Source: Lepisosteus oculatus (Eukaryota > Chordata > Actinopteri > Semionotiformes > Lepisosteidae). Taken from it: DNA of 64,000 nucleotides. Each line of letters begins with the position of its first letter. Position 1 is the first letter of the stretch. Under the pieces are notes generated by a model that worked only from the letters and a program-made list of their open reading frames with translations, had not been told where the DNA came from and did not search any database. Location: contig NC_090697.1 in NCBI RefSeq assembly GCF_040954835.1, positions 4,042,501-4,106,500 on the forward strand. The letters run 5' to 3'. This document shows, piece by piece, positions 1 to 11,218 of this stretch. The position numbers and the translations under genes were made by a program.

Positions 1-2
1 GT

Positions 3-272
3 GCTTTCCCTTGCAACAGAGCTCACTGTATCACCTGCAAGTACACATCCACCACCACACTCATTCAAGGCCCCTCAGGACAATTCCGGATCACCCAGAC
101 ATCATCTTGTACCTCCAGCAACCTTATTTACTGTATCTCTTGTAGTAAATGCCCAGCCATCTACATTGGAGAAACAGGAAGGAGACTCGGAGACCGCTTC
201 AGAGAACACGTCAGGGCTGTGAAGATTAAAGATCTCTCCAAACCCATTGTTTCTCATTTCACCTCTGACTAA
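3..272 (+). mobile_element. Penelope-like element, 3' end of ORF with GIY-YIG endonuclease domain (partial)
   Basis: One frame is open from base 3 to a TAA at 270-272. It contains a Cys-rich stretch (YCISCSKCPAIYIGETGRR at about 129-185) followed by LGDRFREHVRAV. The CxxC pair, IYIGETGRRLGDRFREH and downstream His match the GIY-YIG endonuclease domain at the C-terminus of Penelope-like retroelements. The reverse transcriptase would lie upstream, outside the window. Translation stops soon after the conserved HFTSD, so the extreme C-terminus looks lost. A second piece that may be the 3' tail of the same copy lies at 1291-1374. The frame starting with GTG at base 1 is a shadow. Confidence 0.75.
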
Positions 273-1290
273 TTTTGATTAGGGGGCGGAACATCTCATA
301 CAGGAGAAGGAAAATCACACCTACACTGACACATGCCTGGCTACTAAATGCGAGCCTTGTTGTCACACCGTGACAGTAACAATGGGTCCCCATCCATTTT
401 TCTCCTTCCCTGCTGGTGAGACATATGCAGTGTCAGCCTTTGACCCCCTCCCTCCCTACTCCATAGTTTCTTTCTGTCCCATGCTAAACATTAGGCTTAC
501 TCAACACACCATTAGCTCCATGAATGCTGTGTAGTCACCTCTTTGCCATTCCTCTGTCTGGTACAGTGTTAGCCCCTGACTTACTTCTATTTCTGTCCCT
601 TCCTTAACATCATGTTCTACCCACCATGCCCCAGAACTATCTTCTGTTTTCTCATATCTTCCGCTTCCCTGGCATAGTTTTGTCCCTCAAGCCGATCTCC
701 GTCTGTGGCCAGGTCCACTTGCTTAGTACTTCAGATATCTACCTTTCTCACTCCCTATTCAAGCACCTCCTCCCCATATCTTCCCTTTATCAAAACAAAA
801 TTCAGTGTGCAGACAGTAACTTGACCTCTCTGCAATATCAGCAATCCTACACTGGAAGGCTAGTGGACCCTTGCTCTTTCAAGACCCTCACAATCGCATC
901 TCAGTCCTGGTAACGTGCTGCCTTATGCTCTCTGTTCCCAGAGTGTCTTACTGAACCACACTTCAAAGTACTCACTCTCCTCTTTTTTATTTAAATTAAT
1001 ATATTTATATTTATAAATATCACAGTTTTCAACTTGGGTCTGTTATCTGGCTTGATCAGTATTGGCATTAGACATGAAAACTCCTCATCCTTTCTTCCAT
1101 GTTTGCAGTATTTGTAGGGATAAACAGTCTCATTCCATGTGCCCTCTATGCCTGTCTTCGCTTCAAGCAGGGTGATGGTGCAAGCCAAGGCTTTAGAGGA
1201 ACAGAAGATATTGAATCTAATACCTATGTGATGGATTGGTTTTGGGGACAGAGCAGGATTCTCCATATGTGTTTCAAATAGGTAGCTGCG
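273..1290. other. No gene recognised; possibly Penelope 3' UTR
   Basis: The stretch lies between the GIY-YIG frame and a tail motif at 1291-1374 and may be 3' untranslated sequence of one Penelope-like insertion. Several short ORFs exist on both strands, but none has a recognisable motif or composition that suggests coding. Confidence 0.3.
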
Positions 1291-1374
1291 TCAACACCCG
1301 AAGAAAGCTCCACAGCCAAAATGCTGTGTTTCCTTTCTTTTCAGCATGGAATAAACCTTTACTTGTTTCTTCTT
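1291..1374 (+). repeat. Repeat tail with stem-loop and 'GCATGGAATAAACC' end (Penelope-associated?)
   Basis: Sequence around AAGCTCCACAGCC followed by TTTTCAGCATGGAATAAACC recurs on the minus strand at 32611-32675 and 43905-43990 and in part at 38685-38742. The central AGCT/GGCT-loop-AGCC portion can pair as a short stem. Its position about 1 kb after a GIY-YIG domain suggests that it belongs to the Penelope 3' region, but the other copies carry no coding sequence. Confidence 0.5.
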
Positions 1375-1859
1375 CTCCATATGTGGCTCAAGGGTTGGCA
1401 TTCACCACAGTCTGCTTCACATAAATGTGTTTTTTCAGCATTTCTCAGCATTATGCGTCTAAAGACCATTCTGTACAAAGCAGCATGGTGAAATCCCAAC
1501 ATCAGTAATGTGTTTTAACTAATTTTTCTTAGCTGTTACCTCTGACATATCTCTGGGGTGCACTGGCTAAACAAATATTATATCACAACCTGTATATTGG
1601 TTTCAGGACACCTACATCAGAAAATGGCTTGCAGCTACCTTGTTCCAGAGATTATATTCTAATGCTTTCCTGTAGTAAGTACTAAGTCAGAATTTAGCAT
1701 ACTAAAATACTCAATCAACATTCACAAAGCATCTGATTCCTGGATGCCATTATTCCTTGAGAACTGAATATTTTGGTGTACTGTATAGATAAAAGCGCAC
1801 ACTTGCAAACCAATGGATTTTATGATAAAATTGTTCAATTCACAAGTATGCAAAAGCTT

Positions 1860-4800
1860 TTGACAAAACTGATACTACTTAAGAATCCAGAGTGAAATAA
1901 ATCAGAGAACACAATTGGAAAGTGTATTCAAAACTGAGAACAGGAGTTACGTTTCATGTAGAGTGTTGGTTGTCTGAAAAAAATCTAACCTGTCTTATTT
2001 TAAGAAACAATAATAATGAATAGTTGATTGAAGTTGTAAAAAAAGAAATTCTCACCTACTCAAGTCTTAATAGAGGGAATACTCTCAAGGCTTTCATTGT
2101 TCCAAAGTTTGAAAACCAAATCTGCTGATTCGTAATTTGAAAATAGGAATTATAATTGTTCCTGTGCAGGGTGAGCTCTTACTTAGTGATATCCAATTCA
2201 GGCACATGTACGTAAGAGAATGCTATTTTACCTTTTTCAAAATTGCCCATTTAAGTACCAGTTCTTTAAAAATGTTCAAATTGGATTTAATGAGATGTGA
2301 AGTAAATAGCTAAAACTACTCATAATCTGCTGTTTATTGCATCCCATAAGATTCAAAATTCTTTCACAGGACCACGGTTAAAAGAAAGAAATGAATCACA
2401 TATGTAATGAAATGAGTGTTGAATTTATGCATTATGTAATACAGTAGTGTTAACTTGCCATCTTGTGGCTTTATTTGGAATATCTGTAATGTACTAATTT
2501 ACAGCAGTGGTTCCCAACCCTAGTCTTATGGGACCACTGTGCCTACAGGTTTTTACTGCAGATCAGCCCAGATCTCCAGTAGTAACTGACGACAATAATT
2601 TATCTGCTTGCTTGTATTAATTAATGTGGTCTGAAAGGAGAGTTGAATTCATGCTTTATGTAATAGAGTAGTGTTCAATTGCCACCTTGTGGATTTATTT
2701 TGATTATCTAGATGTATTACCTGTAGGTTACAGTAGTGGTACCCAACCCTAGTCTTGTGGAACCTCTGTATCTGCAGCTGAGCTTTAAATCTTCAGTAGT
2801 AACTGATGACAACTGCTTGTTTGTTTAAACTTTTGATTGACTTATTTGTGCACTCGGGTCTGAGATCTAAAACAACTTTACTTAGAGGGTGCTGTTTGTA
2901 ATAACTTCAGTATATCAAATTTTAAAATGTATGTCCTAAAACTGCATACTCATATTTTTGTCAAAATAGCTCTTAAATGTATGACAAACAGACAGAGGTG
3001 GGAATGAATGACAATGAATCAAGTCCAGTTGTTTGCTTTTCCTGAACAAATGGAGCTCTGAAATCTAAAAAGTGGTACAAAGGGTATCAGTACCTGTTAA
3101 TTTAAAAAAGAATAACTTGTATTCCACTGGCATCCACATACAGTATCTACAGTAAATTACATATACAGATGGAACCCCCGGTAACACTCGTTCATGTTTT
3201 AGAGACTCTGCTCAACAGGTGGCACTTGTAGTGCATTAGATGTTAGTGACACAATTGTTCACTTAATATTTCCCTATTCTTATATCCGGTTCCAGCTGAG
3301 AGGGAACTCTGGTGCGTTTGGCTGCCGCTCCTCAACAGTTTTTCAATTTTTTATCTACATTTTTTTTCTTTTTCTTCTCTGCAACACAGGTTTCTAATTA
3401 TTTATTTTTATCCACTCCACGTTACAATTGACAAATGCAACCCCCACTTGCATTGTAATTACTGCCAACTAGTTCCTGTTGAAATTGCTCAACTGGAGGC
3501 TTATTTTATCTTTCTTTTCTTCTCTCTACAACCACATGAGATTGCGACACCTGCATTAGCAGGCACAGCTGAGATTGATCTCACCTAAACTACAAAAGCC
3601 TTTCGAAAGGCTGCACGGATGTTCAGTCAGAACGTCGCCAGCTAAGGCGCCCACTGCTCCACTCCCCAGAGAACATTATTTTCCTACAAATCTAAATGCT
3701 CTTCAAACTTTTTTTGCCTCTCCACACTGGGATCACGCCAGTGCTTCTGTCCACATCACAAGGACATTGACTCAAACCAGTGTTCGCCATGGCTCCAAGA
3801 ATAGCATTTTTTACATTTTGATGACCAATGTGGGGCCGCAATTTTAAAAAGATCAGCATGAGAGACAGACTGGCCTGCATCGACGAGGCAATCCAAACTA
3901 TCGCTGAGGTCTGTTGCCACATCCAGCATGAGACAAACAGCCTGTAGCAGACAACATCCTGGCATCCGTATTACTGTACATCTCTCATCGTGTGCTTTTT
4001 TTTCTTACTGTAAAGCTCTTTGAGAAGCTACTTGTGCCACATGTAAGACAAAATTATGTATTCCTTAAATAAGTTTCACTTAAATTAGTAAGAGAATTAT
4101 AGATTATTTTAATGTAGATGTAAACCCAAAAAGATCACATTCACATTCAAGATGACCTAAAACAATAAGCTATTTGTTATATATGCAGCTGAGTGTTTTG
4201 TGAAACAATCCAAAATTAATTTAATGTTAAACATACAGAGATATATAAAATTAATAAAAATGTCAATACAGTGTATAAAATATTTATTTATAGAACATAG
4301 ATTTTCCCCATGGGGCTGGGCATTGGCCAGGATTTGGAAACCAGTGCCTTGCATGACAGCCCAGAATTCTTCCACACAGCACATTAAGTAGTAACTGCCC
4401 CCCTCCCCGGATTATATGAAAGAACAAAGAGTTGTTTAGTGTTACGATTGCGTTATAAAGTGCTATATACTTAGCATGGCACATTATGCTTTAAGCATTC
4501 TGAATGGCTGGATTTGTATGTGCAGTAAGTTCACCAGCATGGTCCCATGAACATAGAATGCATTGAATGTGTCTTAGTGGCTAATTGTATTCTAGTTAGT
4601 AAGTGCTGTTTGCTCAGGATTGAGAGTTTGTATCAGTCAACAATGATTCTTTCTGATTGGTGAGATTACTTTAAAAGACATTTTCTTCTAATGTTTTGGA
4701 TTCATAAAAATATTAACTGTGGAAAATTAAAGCTTGGTATGAATACATTGCCTGTTATTCTAGTACATAAACATTTTTTTTCTAAAATCTTCTTTTTTGC

Positions 4801-4950
4801 ATATAAAGTAAAGTTTTAAAGTAAGAGTACTCGTAACTATATCAATAAACCCTTTTTTGGGGGGAAGACCCATATTCACCTCGTGTGACAAGTAGTATCA
4901 CAAAAGAGCTAAATCCTGACTAAGGAATGTCAAATGTCTCAAGTATCTGA
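1860..4950 (+). repeat. Segmental duplication copy A (partner 57130-59080)
   Basis: Several collinear blocks match the region near 57-59 kb in the same orientation. The best is 2290-2850 versus 57300-57850, including two internal units, each with a phrase like CAACCCTAGTCTTATGGGACC or CCTAGTCTTGTGGAACC. Weaker collinear matches are 2985-3150 versus 57955-58160 and 4535-4920 versus 58785-59070 (shared CCCATATTCACCTC). The intervening 3160-4500 has no counterpart in copy B, which instead holds a dispersed repeat and a solo LTR. No gene is seen inside. Confidence 0.7.
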
Positions 4951-5099
4951 ATATTATGAAAGCAACATAAATGTCTGAAGTCAGTGGAATGGCCTTTATG
5001 CTTCACTGCTTTGACAACTTGTTCTTGTATACACTGTGTCACATCAAGAAATAAAGAAGGGATTGGACTGAGGTACACAAAATGTTTCACACCTTCCGT

Positions 5100-6485
5100 C
5101 ACTTAGCCTTTCATCTTTACACAGACTTGCCTGTCCATTTCTGGTCAGTGTCTATAGTGGAGGTTAAGAATAAGAAAATTAATGTCTTGTAAAGTTTATT
5201 ATTGCCTCTGGAAAAGAAAGGCTTATGAGGAAAAGATGTATTTTTCTGAAAGTATATGAGAATACATGGAGGCATTTAACACTCCATTGAAGAGGAATAC
5301 TTGTGAGGAAGTTGTTTTTTTAACTTTTTAGCTTTCAAAATTGCATTGACATCTTCTTGTTCATTCTGCTTACATGTCTTCACACTCTAAAGCCTGTTAC
5401 AGTTTAAGTTAAATTACAGGTTAGTGTTAACATTTAAATTAGGTAATTATAAGTAATTAATAGCAGAACCATAGTAGAGCCAATGTAGTCCAGTGTTGTT
5501 TGGTACTTTCCTTTTTGACCATCAAATATGTGAGACCAGGATAATTCTTCCTCCCAAAGTACAGAATTAGACTTGCTACATGAGTTCATAAGAATATTAA
5601 CTGTACAGATAACAAATACCTATCAGTTTTCAAGAACAGATTGCCAGGTAACTAATAGAGTGAGAACAGTCCAGGGCCTGTAATTCAGCACTTTTTCTCC
5701 AAAGAGGAAGCTCCTAGATACCATTCCTCTTAACACAGGACAATCCATCCTTTATAACATCATCACCAAAAAATTCCACTGAGATATTAAGATTCCTTCC
5801 TGTCCCCAATTTGCAATGCTCAAGAGACACATGCTTGTAGATGTTAAGTCGAGGTATTTAGGTAACTCTAAAGCAGCACCATGAGAACTTAAAAATAAAG
5901 AGGTTTTAAACACTGTTTTCTTCAATTTCTTTTCTGAATGTTCACCTAAACTGTAAAACGTTAGTACAGAATGACTTACACATGCACTACATCTTTACAA
6001 TAAACTACATACTCTGTGACCTATTGTATGGGCTGTACTGTCATTTACTTCTTTAATTCCTCTTACAAAAAATTTTGGTAATAGAAAAAAAATCATAATC
6101 ACTTCAAAATCCTTAATATGTGAACCACAGCTTGTAAGAACTATGATAATAAAATTTAACCACCGCTCTGTAGACGTTGCTATAGAAACAGAGTTTTTGT
6201 GCCTCCCACATTAATTCCAATATTTTGTCTTCATCTCCTGGGTCTGGAACATCTGACAAACTCAGGTTTTTCAATCCCTTTAGTAGTACAAAAAGGGAAA
6301 CAATATTTTAACCTCCAAACCATTATATCTACAGTTTGTATAGCATTATTTCTAAAAGCAGTTTGAAACAACTTCAAGAAAAAGTAACTATTAAATATAA
6401 TTAGGAACTGATATCACAGGTTTTTAAGGCATCTAAGGGATTAAAACTTTATTACTTACCTTATGGTATGACTGAAATACACTAA
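5100..6485. other. Intergenic, nothing recognised
   Basis: AT-rich single-copy-looking sequence without a convincing ORF or a repeat that I recognise. Confidence 0.4.
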
Positions 6486-6489
6486 ATAA

Positions 6490-6610
6490 CCAGCAGCCAT
6501 ATCACCCTGCAACTCACAACTGGCAACCCACTGAAGCTAAGCAGATGTGAGTCTTGTCAGTACTTGGATGGGAGCTCCTGGGAAAACCTAGCAATTATGA
6601 GTGTAGACCT
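6490..6610 (+). pseudogene. 5S rRNA-like sequence (5S pseudogene or head of a 5S-derived SINE)
   Basis: The stretch follows vertebrate 5S rRNA through its length: CCATATCACCCTG near the 5' end, GAAGCTAAGCAG in the internal promoter A-box region and TACTTGGATGGGAG in the C-box region, ending near GTGTAG. The middle has several substitutions and the 3' end is diverged, so a functional gene is unlikely. SINE3-type elements begin with such a 5S head; here the sequence that should follow the head in a SINE is not clear. Confidence 0.7.
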
Positions 6611-6760
6611 TTGTGATAACAGTTACATCTTTAATAAAAGTATTTGACAGTAAAAAGTACAAAGGTATTGTGAATCTAAACCTAAAATGTGACAACCTAA
6701 ATTGCAAAATAACAAAACTGTACCTTTACATTTTCTAAAAAGATAAGAGAACATTGTCTT

Positions 6761-7268
6761 TGTCACGACCACCAGCCAGCTGAGATCAACACGTAAGCGA
6801 GCCAATCAGCACCAGCAGCGGATTACTACTAACAAGCGCCGCCGCACGAGTTAACTCACCTGCAATTGCTCTACCGTGCGGCACGCCGGGTTATTTATAC
6901 CATTCTTACCTGATTCCCGTTGCTCGGTATTGAGTTCTTTACTTGTTGCTCAGCCTAGCGTTCTTACCCCTCTTTTGCCTTCCTGGAATTCTCCCTGCAC
7001 CTTTTGCCTTCGGACTTCGGATCTCGTCTCGCCCCTTGGATTGTTTGCTATCATTGCCTGTTTTGGATTTGACCCTGTAGCTCTCTTTTCGACCACGATT
7101 CTGTCTCACGTTTTGGATTGTTCGCCACCAGTGCCTTTACTGGATCTCGACCTACCTTCGCCTTCGGACTACGACTCAGCTCCTGGATTTGCTCGGTACG
7201 TTTACTTACCTCCCTGCGACTCCTACATCTGCATCGGATCCTTTTCACCTCTACAGAGCAGCGCTACA
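6761..7268 (+). repeat. 5' LTR of gypsy element
   Basis: The 508-bp LTR begins TGTCACGACC and ends ...CGCTACA. Its last 233 bp (7036-7268) recur at 10981-11213 with six differences, all transitions. A TTATTTATACC stretch near 6891 may act as a TATA-like site. The gag ATG follows at 7286. Confidence 0.9.
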
Positions 7269-7285
7269 GAATACCGAGCCAGATT

Positions 7286-7855
7286 ATGGATCCCACAGAC
7301 GCACAGACCCTTCGTTCCCTTCTCCCGCAGCATTCCCAAACCATCGCCCAGCTTCAATCTTCTCTCCAACTGCTCACTAACCAGGTCGCCTGGCTTTTTT
7401 CTTCCCCTGTTTCGCTGGCTCCCGCACCGATTCCTGCAACGCCTTTTTTACAAACACCTGCTCCAACCCCCGCGGCCCCGCCCACCACTCCCTCAACTTT
7501 ACCATTTGTACTCCCGGAGAAGTATGACGGCAATCCTGCAGGCTGCAGGGGCTTTATTGCCCAATGCTCCCTGGCTTTTCAGCTGCAGCCTGAGCGTTTT
7601 TCTACTTCTCGAGAGAGGATCGGATTCGCACTTTCCTTGCTCACAGGCAAAGCATTGGATTGGGCTGCAGTATTGCTTGCTAGAGGAGATCAGCTGTTCT
7701 CTGACTTTCAGCTTTTTGCTGACCGTCTCCAGGCGCGTTTTTCTCAAAGCAACCCGGATTTGACTTGCCTTCGGCTTTCCTATCTTCGCCAGGGCGACAG
7801 ACCACTGCAAGATTATGTGGCTGAATTCCAAGCCCTCGCCACGGAGTCTGCCTAG
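7286..7855 (+). pseudogene. gag: Gag of gypsy element, interrupted by a premature stop
   Basis: The ATG at 7286 (MDPTDAQTLRSLLPQHSQ) lies 18 bp after the 5' LTR and is the sensible start; the longer frame upstream uses LTR sequence. A proline-rich N-terminal part is followed by a capsid-like domain (LPFVLPEKYDGNPAGCRGF, then FALSLLTGKALDWAA). A TAG at 7853-7855 interrupts the frame, which continues unbroken from 7856. The stop is one base from a TGG tryptophan codon, so a point mutation is likely. Gag would normally package the element RNA in cytoplasmic particles. Confidence 0.88.
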
Positions 7856-10800
7856 AACCCTGAAGCTTTGGTTTGCCTCTTCGCTAAGGGTCTCTCGGAG
7901 GATCTAAAGGACCACCTGGTGCTCATGTCTTTACCCACCTGGTCTCTAGAGGTGGCTATCACTGCGGTAGTTGAATTGGACACTCGCATTCGGCTGCGGA
8001 GAGCGGAGAGACACCCAGGAAGCAGACCTGTGCGCCCCATGGGTCCTCCCCTCGTGGCGCCCACCCTGCCACATGCACCCCTGTCCTTGGAGGAAAAGGA
8101 AAGGCGCCGTCAGGAGGGGCTGTGTCTGTACTGCTCTGCGTTGGGTCACCTGCTCGCTACTTGTCCTTTGAGACCCCCACATCCACCTCGAGCTCCCCCA
8201 CTGCCTACTGTTAGTGTCAGTAGTGCTGTTTTTTCACAATCCTCTTCAGGGCCTTTATTCCCAGCTGAGATTTCCTGGATGGACACGCACCTTCCCCTTT
8301 CGGTTTTGGTGGATTCAGGGGCAGCTGGGAATTTTATGGATGCCTCTTTTGCTAAGAAGTGGGATATTCCTCTTGCTCCGCTTTCACCCCCTATCTGCAT
8401 TCAAACGTTGGATGGGTCACCGATCGCTTCTGGACGTATTTCCTGGCAGACCATTCCCCTATCCCTTACTGTTGGTGCCACTCACGTGGAGGACATTTCA
8501 CTCCTTCTCCTGGACTCCCCTGTTTACCCTGTGATCCTGGGCCTTCCCTGGCTCAAAAAGCATGATCCCCACATCTCCTGGGCCAAGAATGAGATCATTG
8601 CCTGGAGCCATGCCTGTCGTGACAACTGTTGTCATCCTCCACTCAAGGTTGCTGCTTCAGTAAACCTCTTGGAAGAACACTCTACTATTCCCCCCCAATA
8701 TGCACATTTGAAGCAAGCCTTTGACAAACAGAAAGCTCTATCGCTCCCCCCTCACCGCACCTATGACTGTGCAATAGATTTGCTTCCAGGAACACTCCCA
8801 CCCAAAGGACGGATCTACCCTCTCACTCAGACAGAGAATGAAGCCCTGCAGGATTATATCAAGGAGGCCCTGAATTCTGGTTTTATTCGTCCCTCCTCGT
8901 CCCCAGCCTGTGCTGGGTTCTTCTTCATAGGAAAGAAGGACGGCTCCTTGAGGCCGTGTATTGATTACAGAGGCCTGAACTCCATTACAGTCAAACATCC
9001 CTACCCCTTGCCTTTAATCCCAGCCGCTCTGGAGTCCCTACGTGGAGCGTCCATCTTCTCAAAACTAGATCTACGGGGGGCTTATAATTTAATCAGGATC
9101 CGTGAAGGGGATGAGTGGAAGACGGCCTTTATGACCACGCACGGCCACTATGAATATCAGGTGATGCCCTTTGGACTCGCTAATGCCCCGGCAGTCTTCC
9201 AGTCCTTCATAAATGACATCTTTAGGGACATTATTGGAAAATTTGTCTTGGTATACTTGGATGACATCCTCATTTTTTCCACCGACCCTCAGGAACATGT
9301 CCATCACGTCCAGGAGGTCTTGTCCAGACTCATCGACAACCAGCTCTACGCCAAGCTTGAGAAATGCATTTTTCATGCTTCTAAGATTCACTTTCTGGGC
9401 TACATTATTTCTCCTCTTGGAGTCGAGATGGACTCAGCCAAGGTGGCAGCTATCAATGATTGGCCTGTGCCTCGTAATTTGAAGCAAATCCAACGCTTTC
9501 TAGGTTTTGCCAACTTCTACAGGCGATTCATCCGGAACTTTAGCTCCGTTGTGGCGCCCATCACGGCTCTGACCCGCAACCGTCCTAGTCGGGGTAAATG
9601 GAATCCGGAGGCTAACCAGGCATTCCTGCGCTTGAAACGTCTCTTCAGCTCCGCTCCTCTCCTACGGCATCCGGATCCCTCCCGGCCTTTCATTGTTGAA
9701 GTTGACGCCTCTGCCCATGGGGTTGGTGCAGTCCTCTCCCAGCGCCTCGAAGAGGATTGCCTTCCTCATCCATATGCTTTCTTTTCCAAGAAGCTCTCTC
9801 CTGCCGAGGTTAACTATGATGCAGCAGAGTACATCCGGGCTTGCCCGGTCTGTGCCAGGAGCAAGACTCCGCGCTCTAGGAAGGCTGGCCTCCTTCACCC
9901 CCTTCCAATCCCACACCGCCCTTGGTCCCACATAGCTGTTGACTTCATTACGGACCTTCCTAACAGTCAGGGTCATACGGTAATCATGGTGGTCTCCGAT
10001 CGTTTTTCCAAAGCAGCCCATTTTGTCCCCCTCCCAGCATTGCCCACAGCCCAGGAAATGGCATCTTTGTTTGTACAACAGGTCTTTAGGATACATGGTT
10101 TGCCTGATGACGTGGTCTCGGACAGGGGACCTCAATTTATCTCGGCCTTTTGGAAGGCTTTCTGTCAAACTCTAGGGACTCATGTATCTTTGACTTCTGG
10201 TTATCATCCTGAGGCCAATGGTCAGGTGGAAAGGACCAATGAAAGCCTCCTGACCTTTTTGAGAGCCTTCACCTCCAGCTCACAGGATGATTGGTCATCA
10301 CTACTTCCCTGGGCAGAATATGCCCACAATTCTCTTACCTCCTCCTCCACAGGTCTCTCTCCCTTCCTTTGTTCTTTAGGTTATCAGCCCACTCTCATCC
10401 CTGTCACACCTCCACTCACGGCAGTGCCGTCCGTGCAACAATATATTGCCAAACTGCGAAGGACCTGGAAAATGGCGAGGACAGCTCTTCTTAAGTCAAC
10501 CCAGCGCCACGCCAAATTCGCCAACCGACACCGCAGACCAGCCCCTCGTTTTCGGAAAGGACAGTTTGTTTGGTTATCTACACGGAACCTACCTATACAT
10601 CAGCCTTCCAAAAAGCTTGGGCCTAGATATATCGGTCCCTTCCGGATTCCTTCCTGGATCACCCCGGTTACCTTCCGCCTTGCTCTCCCCCCTACCCTCA
10701 GAATCCACCCCTCATTTCATGTCTCCCTCCTGAAACCTGTTTACCGCTCGCCCCTTGCGGCTCCCCAACATCGCCCGCCACCTCCTCGTCGCATTCAGGG

Positions 10801-11017
10801 GCGCCCGGCTTATACGGTCCACAAGATCATTGACTCCAGATGGAACCGCGGTACCCTTCAGTATTTAGTCGACTGGGAGGGTTTTGATGCCAAGGAGAGA
10901 TCTTGGGTTCCAGAGAAGGATATTTTGGACCCTACACTAATCAGTGACTTTCACAGGGACTATCCTAATCGGCCGTCTCGTTGGATTGTTTGCTATCATT
11001 GCCTGTTTTGGATTTGA
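7856..11017 (+). pseudogene. pol: Gag C-terminus plus Pol of gypsy element with an in-frame internal deletion
   Basis: This is the continuation of the gag frame. In order it shows a CCHC zinc knuckle (CLYCSALGHLLATC, 8122-8164), aspartic protease (LVDSGAAGNF, 8306-8335), reverse transcriptase with YLDD (about 9251-9264), the start of RNase H (FSKKLSPAEVNYD), then an abrupt jump to the integrase cysteine pair (CPVCARSK). The integrase core follows (VDFITDLP, SDRGPQF, ANGQVERTN, giving D, D and E). A chromodomain lies near 10816-10965 (IIDSRWNRGTLQYLVDWEGF). The last codons up to 11017 read into truncated LTR. Gag and Pol share one frame, with no frameshift between them. Confidence 0.92.
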
Positions 11018-11213
11018 CCCTGTAGCTCTCTTTTCGACCACGATTCTGTCTCACGTTTTGGATTGTTCGCCACCAGTGCCTTTACCGGATCTCGACCTAC
11101 CTTCGCCTTCGGACTACGACTCAGCTCCTGGATTTGCTCGGCACGTTTACTTACCTCCCTGCGACCCCTGCATCTGCATCGGATCCTTTTCACCTCTACA
11201 GAGCAGTGTTACA
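10981..11213 (+). repeat. Truncated 3' LTR of gypsy element
   Basis: The stretch equals the last 233 bp of the 5' LTR with no length difference and six transitions. Upstream LTR sequence, the polypurine tract and the pol end are missing, so a deletion joined pol (near CGTCTCG) directly to mid-LTR. The 3' edge is intact and followed by the GTCTT target duplication. Confidence 0.9.
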
Positions 11214-11218
11214 GTCTT

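Larger units (their letters stand above)
6756..11218 (+). mobile_element. Ty3/gypsy chromodomain LTR retrotransposon, defective, with 5-bp target duplication
   Basis: The element spans 6761-11213 and is flanked by direct repeats GTCTT (6756-6760 and 11214-11218). The 5' LTR starts TGTCACGACC and ends CTACA. One frame carries Gag, a CCHC knuckle, protease, reverse transcriptase, integrase and a C-terminal chromodomain, the order of vertebrate chromoviruses such as the sushi group. It is GC-richer than its surroundings. Three defects are visible: a stop in gag (7853), an in-frame deletion removing most of RNase H and the integrase zinc-binding region (junction near 9820-9835), and loss of the pol end plus about the first half of the 3' LTR (junction near 10975-10981). 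It cannot be autonomous as it stands. Confidence 0.93.

Noticed and set aside
3166-4518. Possible older TA-family copy (TACAGATGGAACC at left, CTGAATGGCTGGATTTGTA at right)
   Set aside because: The right-hand match lies in sequence also present in duplication copy B, and no subterminal or arm modules are found between; resemblance is probably chance.
6876-7763. 295-codon plus-strand ORF overlapping the gypsy 5' LTR and gag
   Set aside because: It runs through the LTR in a frame different from the conserved gag frame and has no domain; shadow of the element.
9662-10168. 168-codon minus-strand ORF within gypsy pol
   Set aside because: Antisense shadow of reverse transcriptase/integrase coding sequence.
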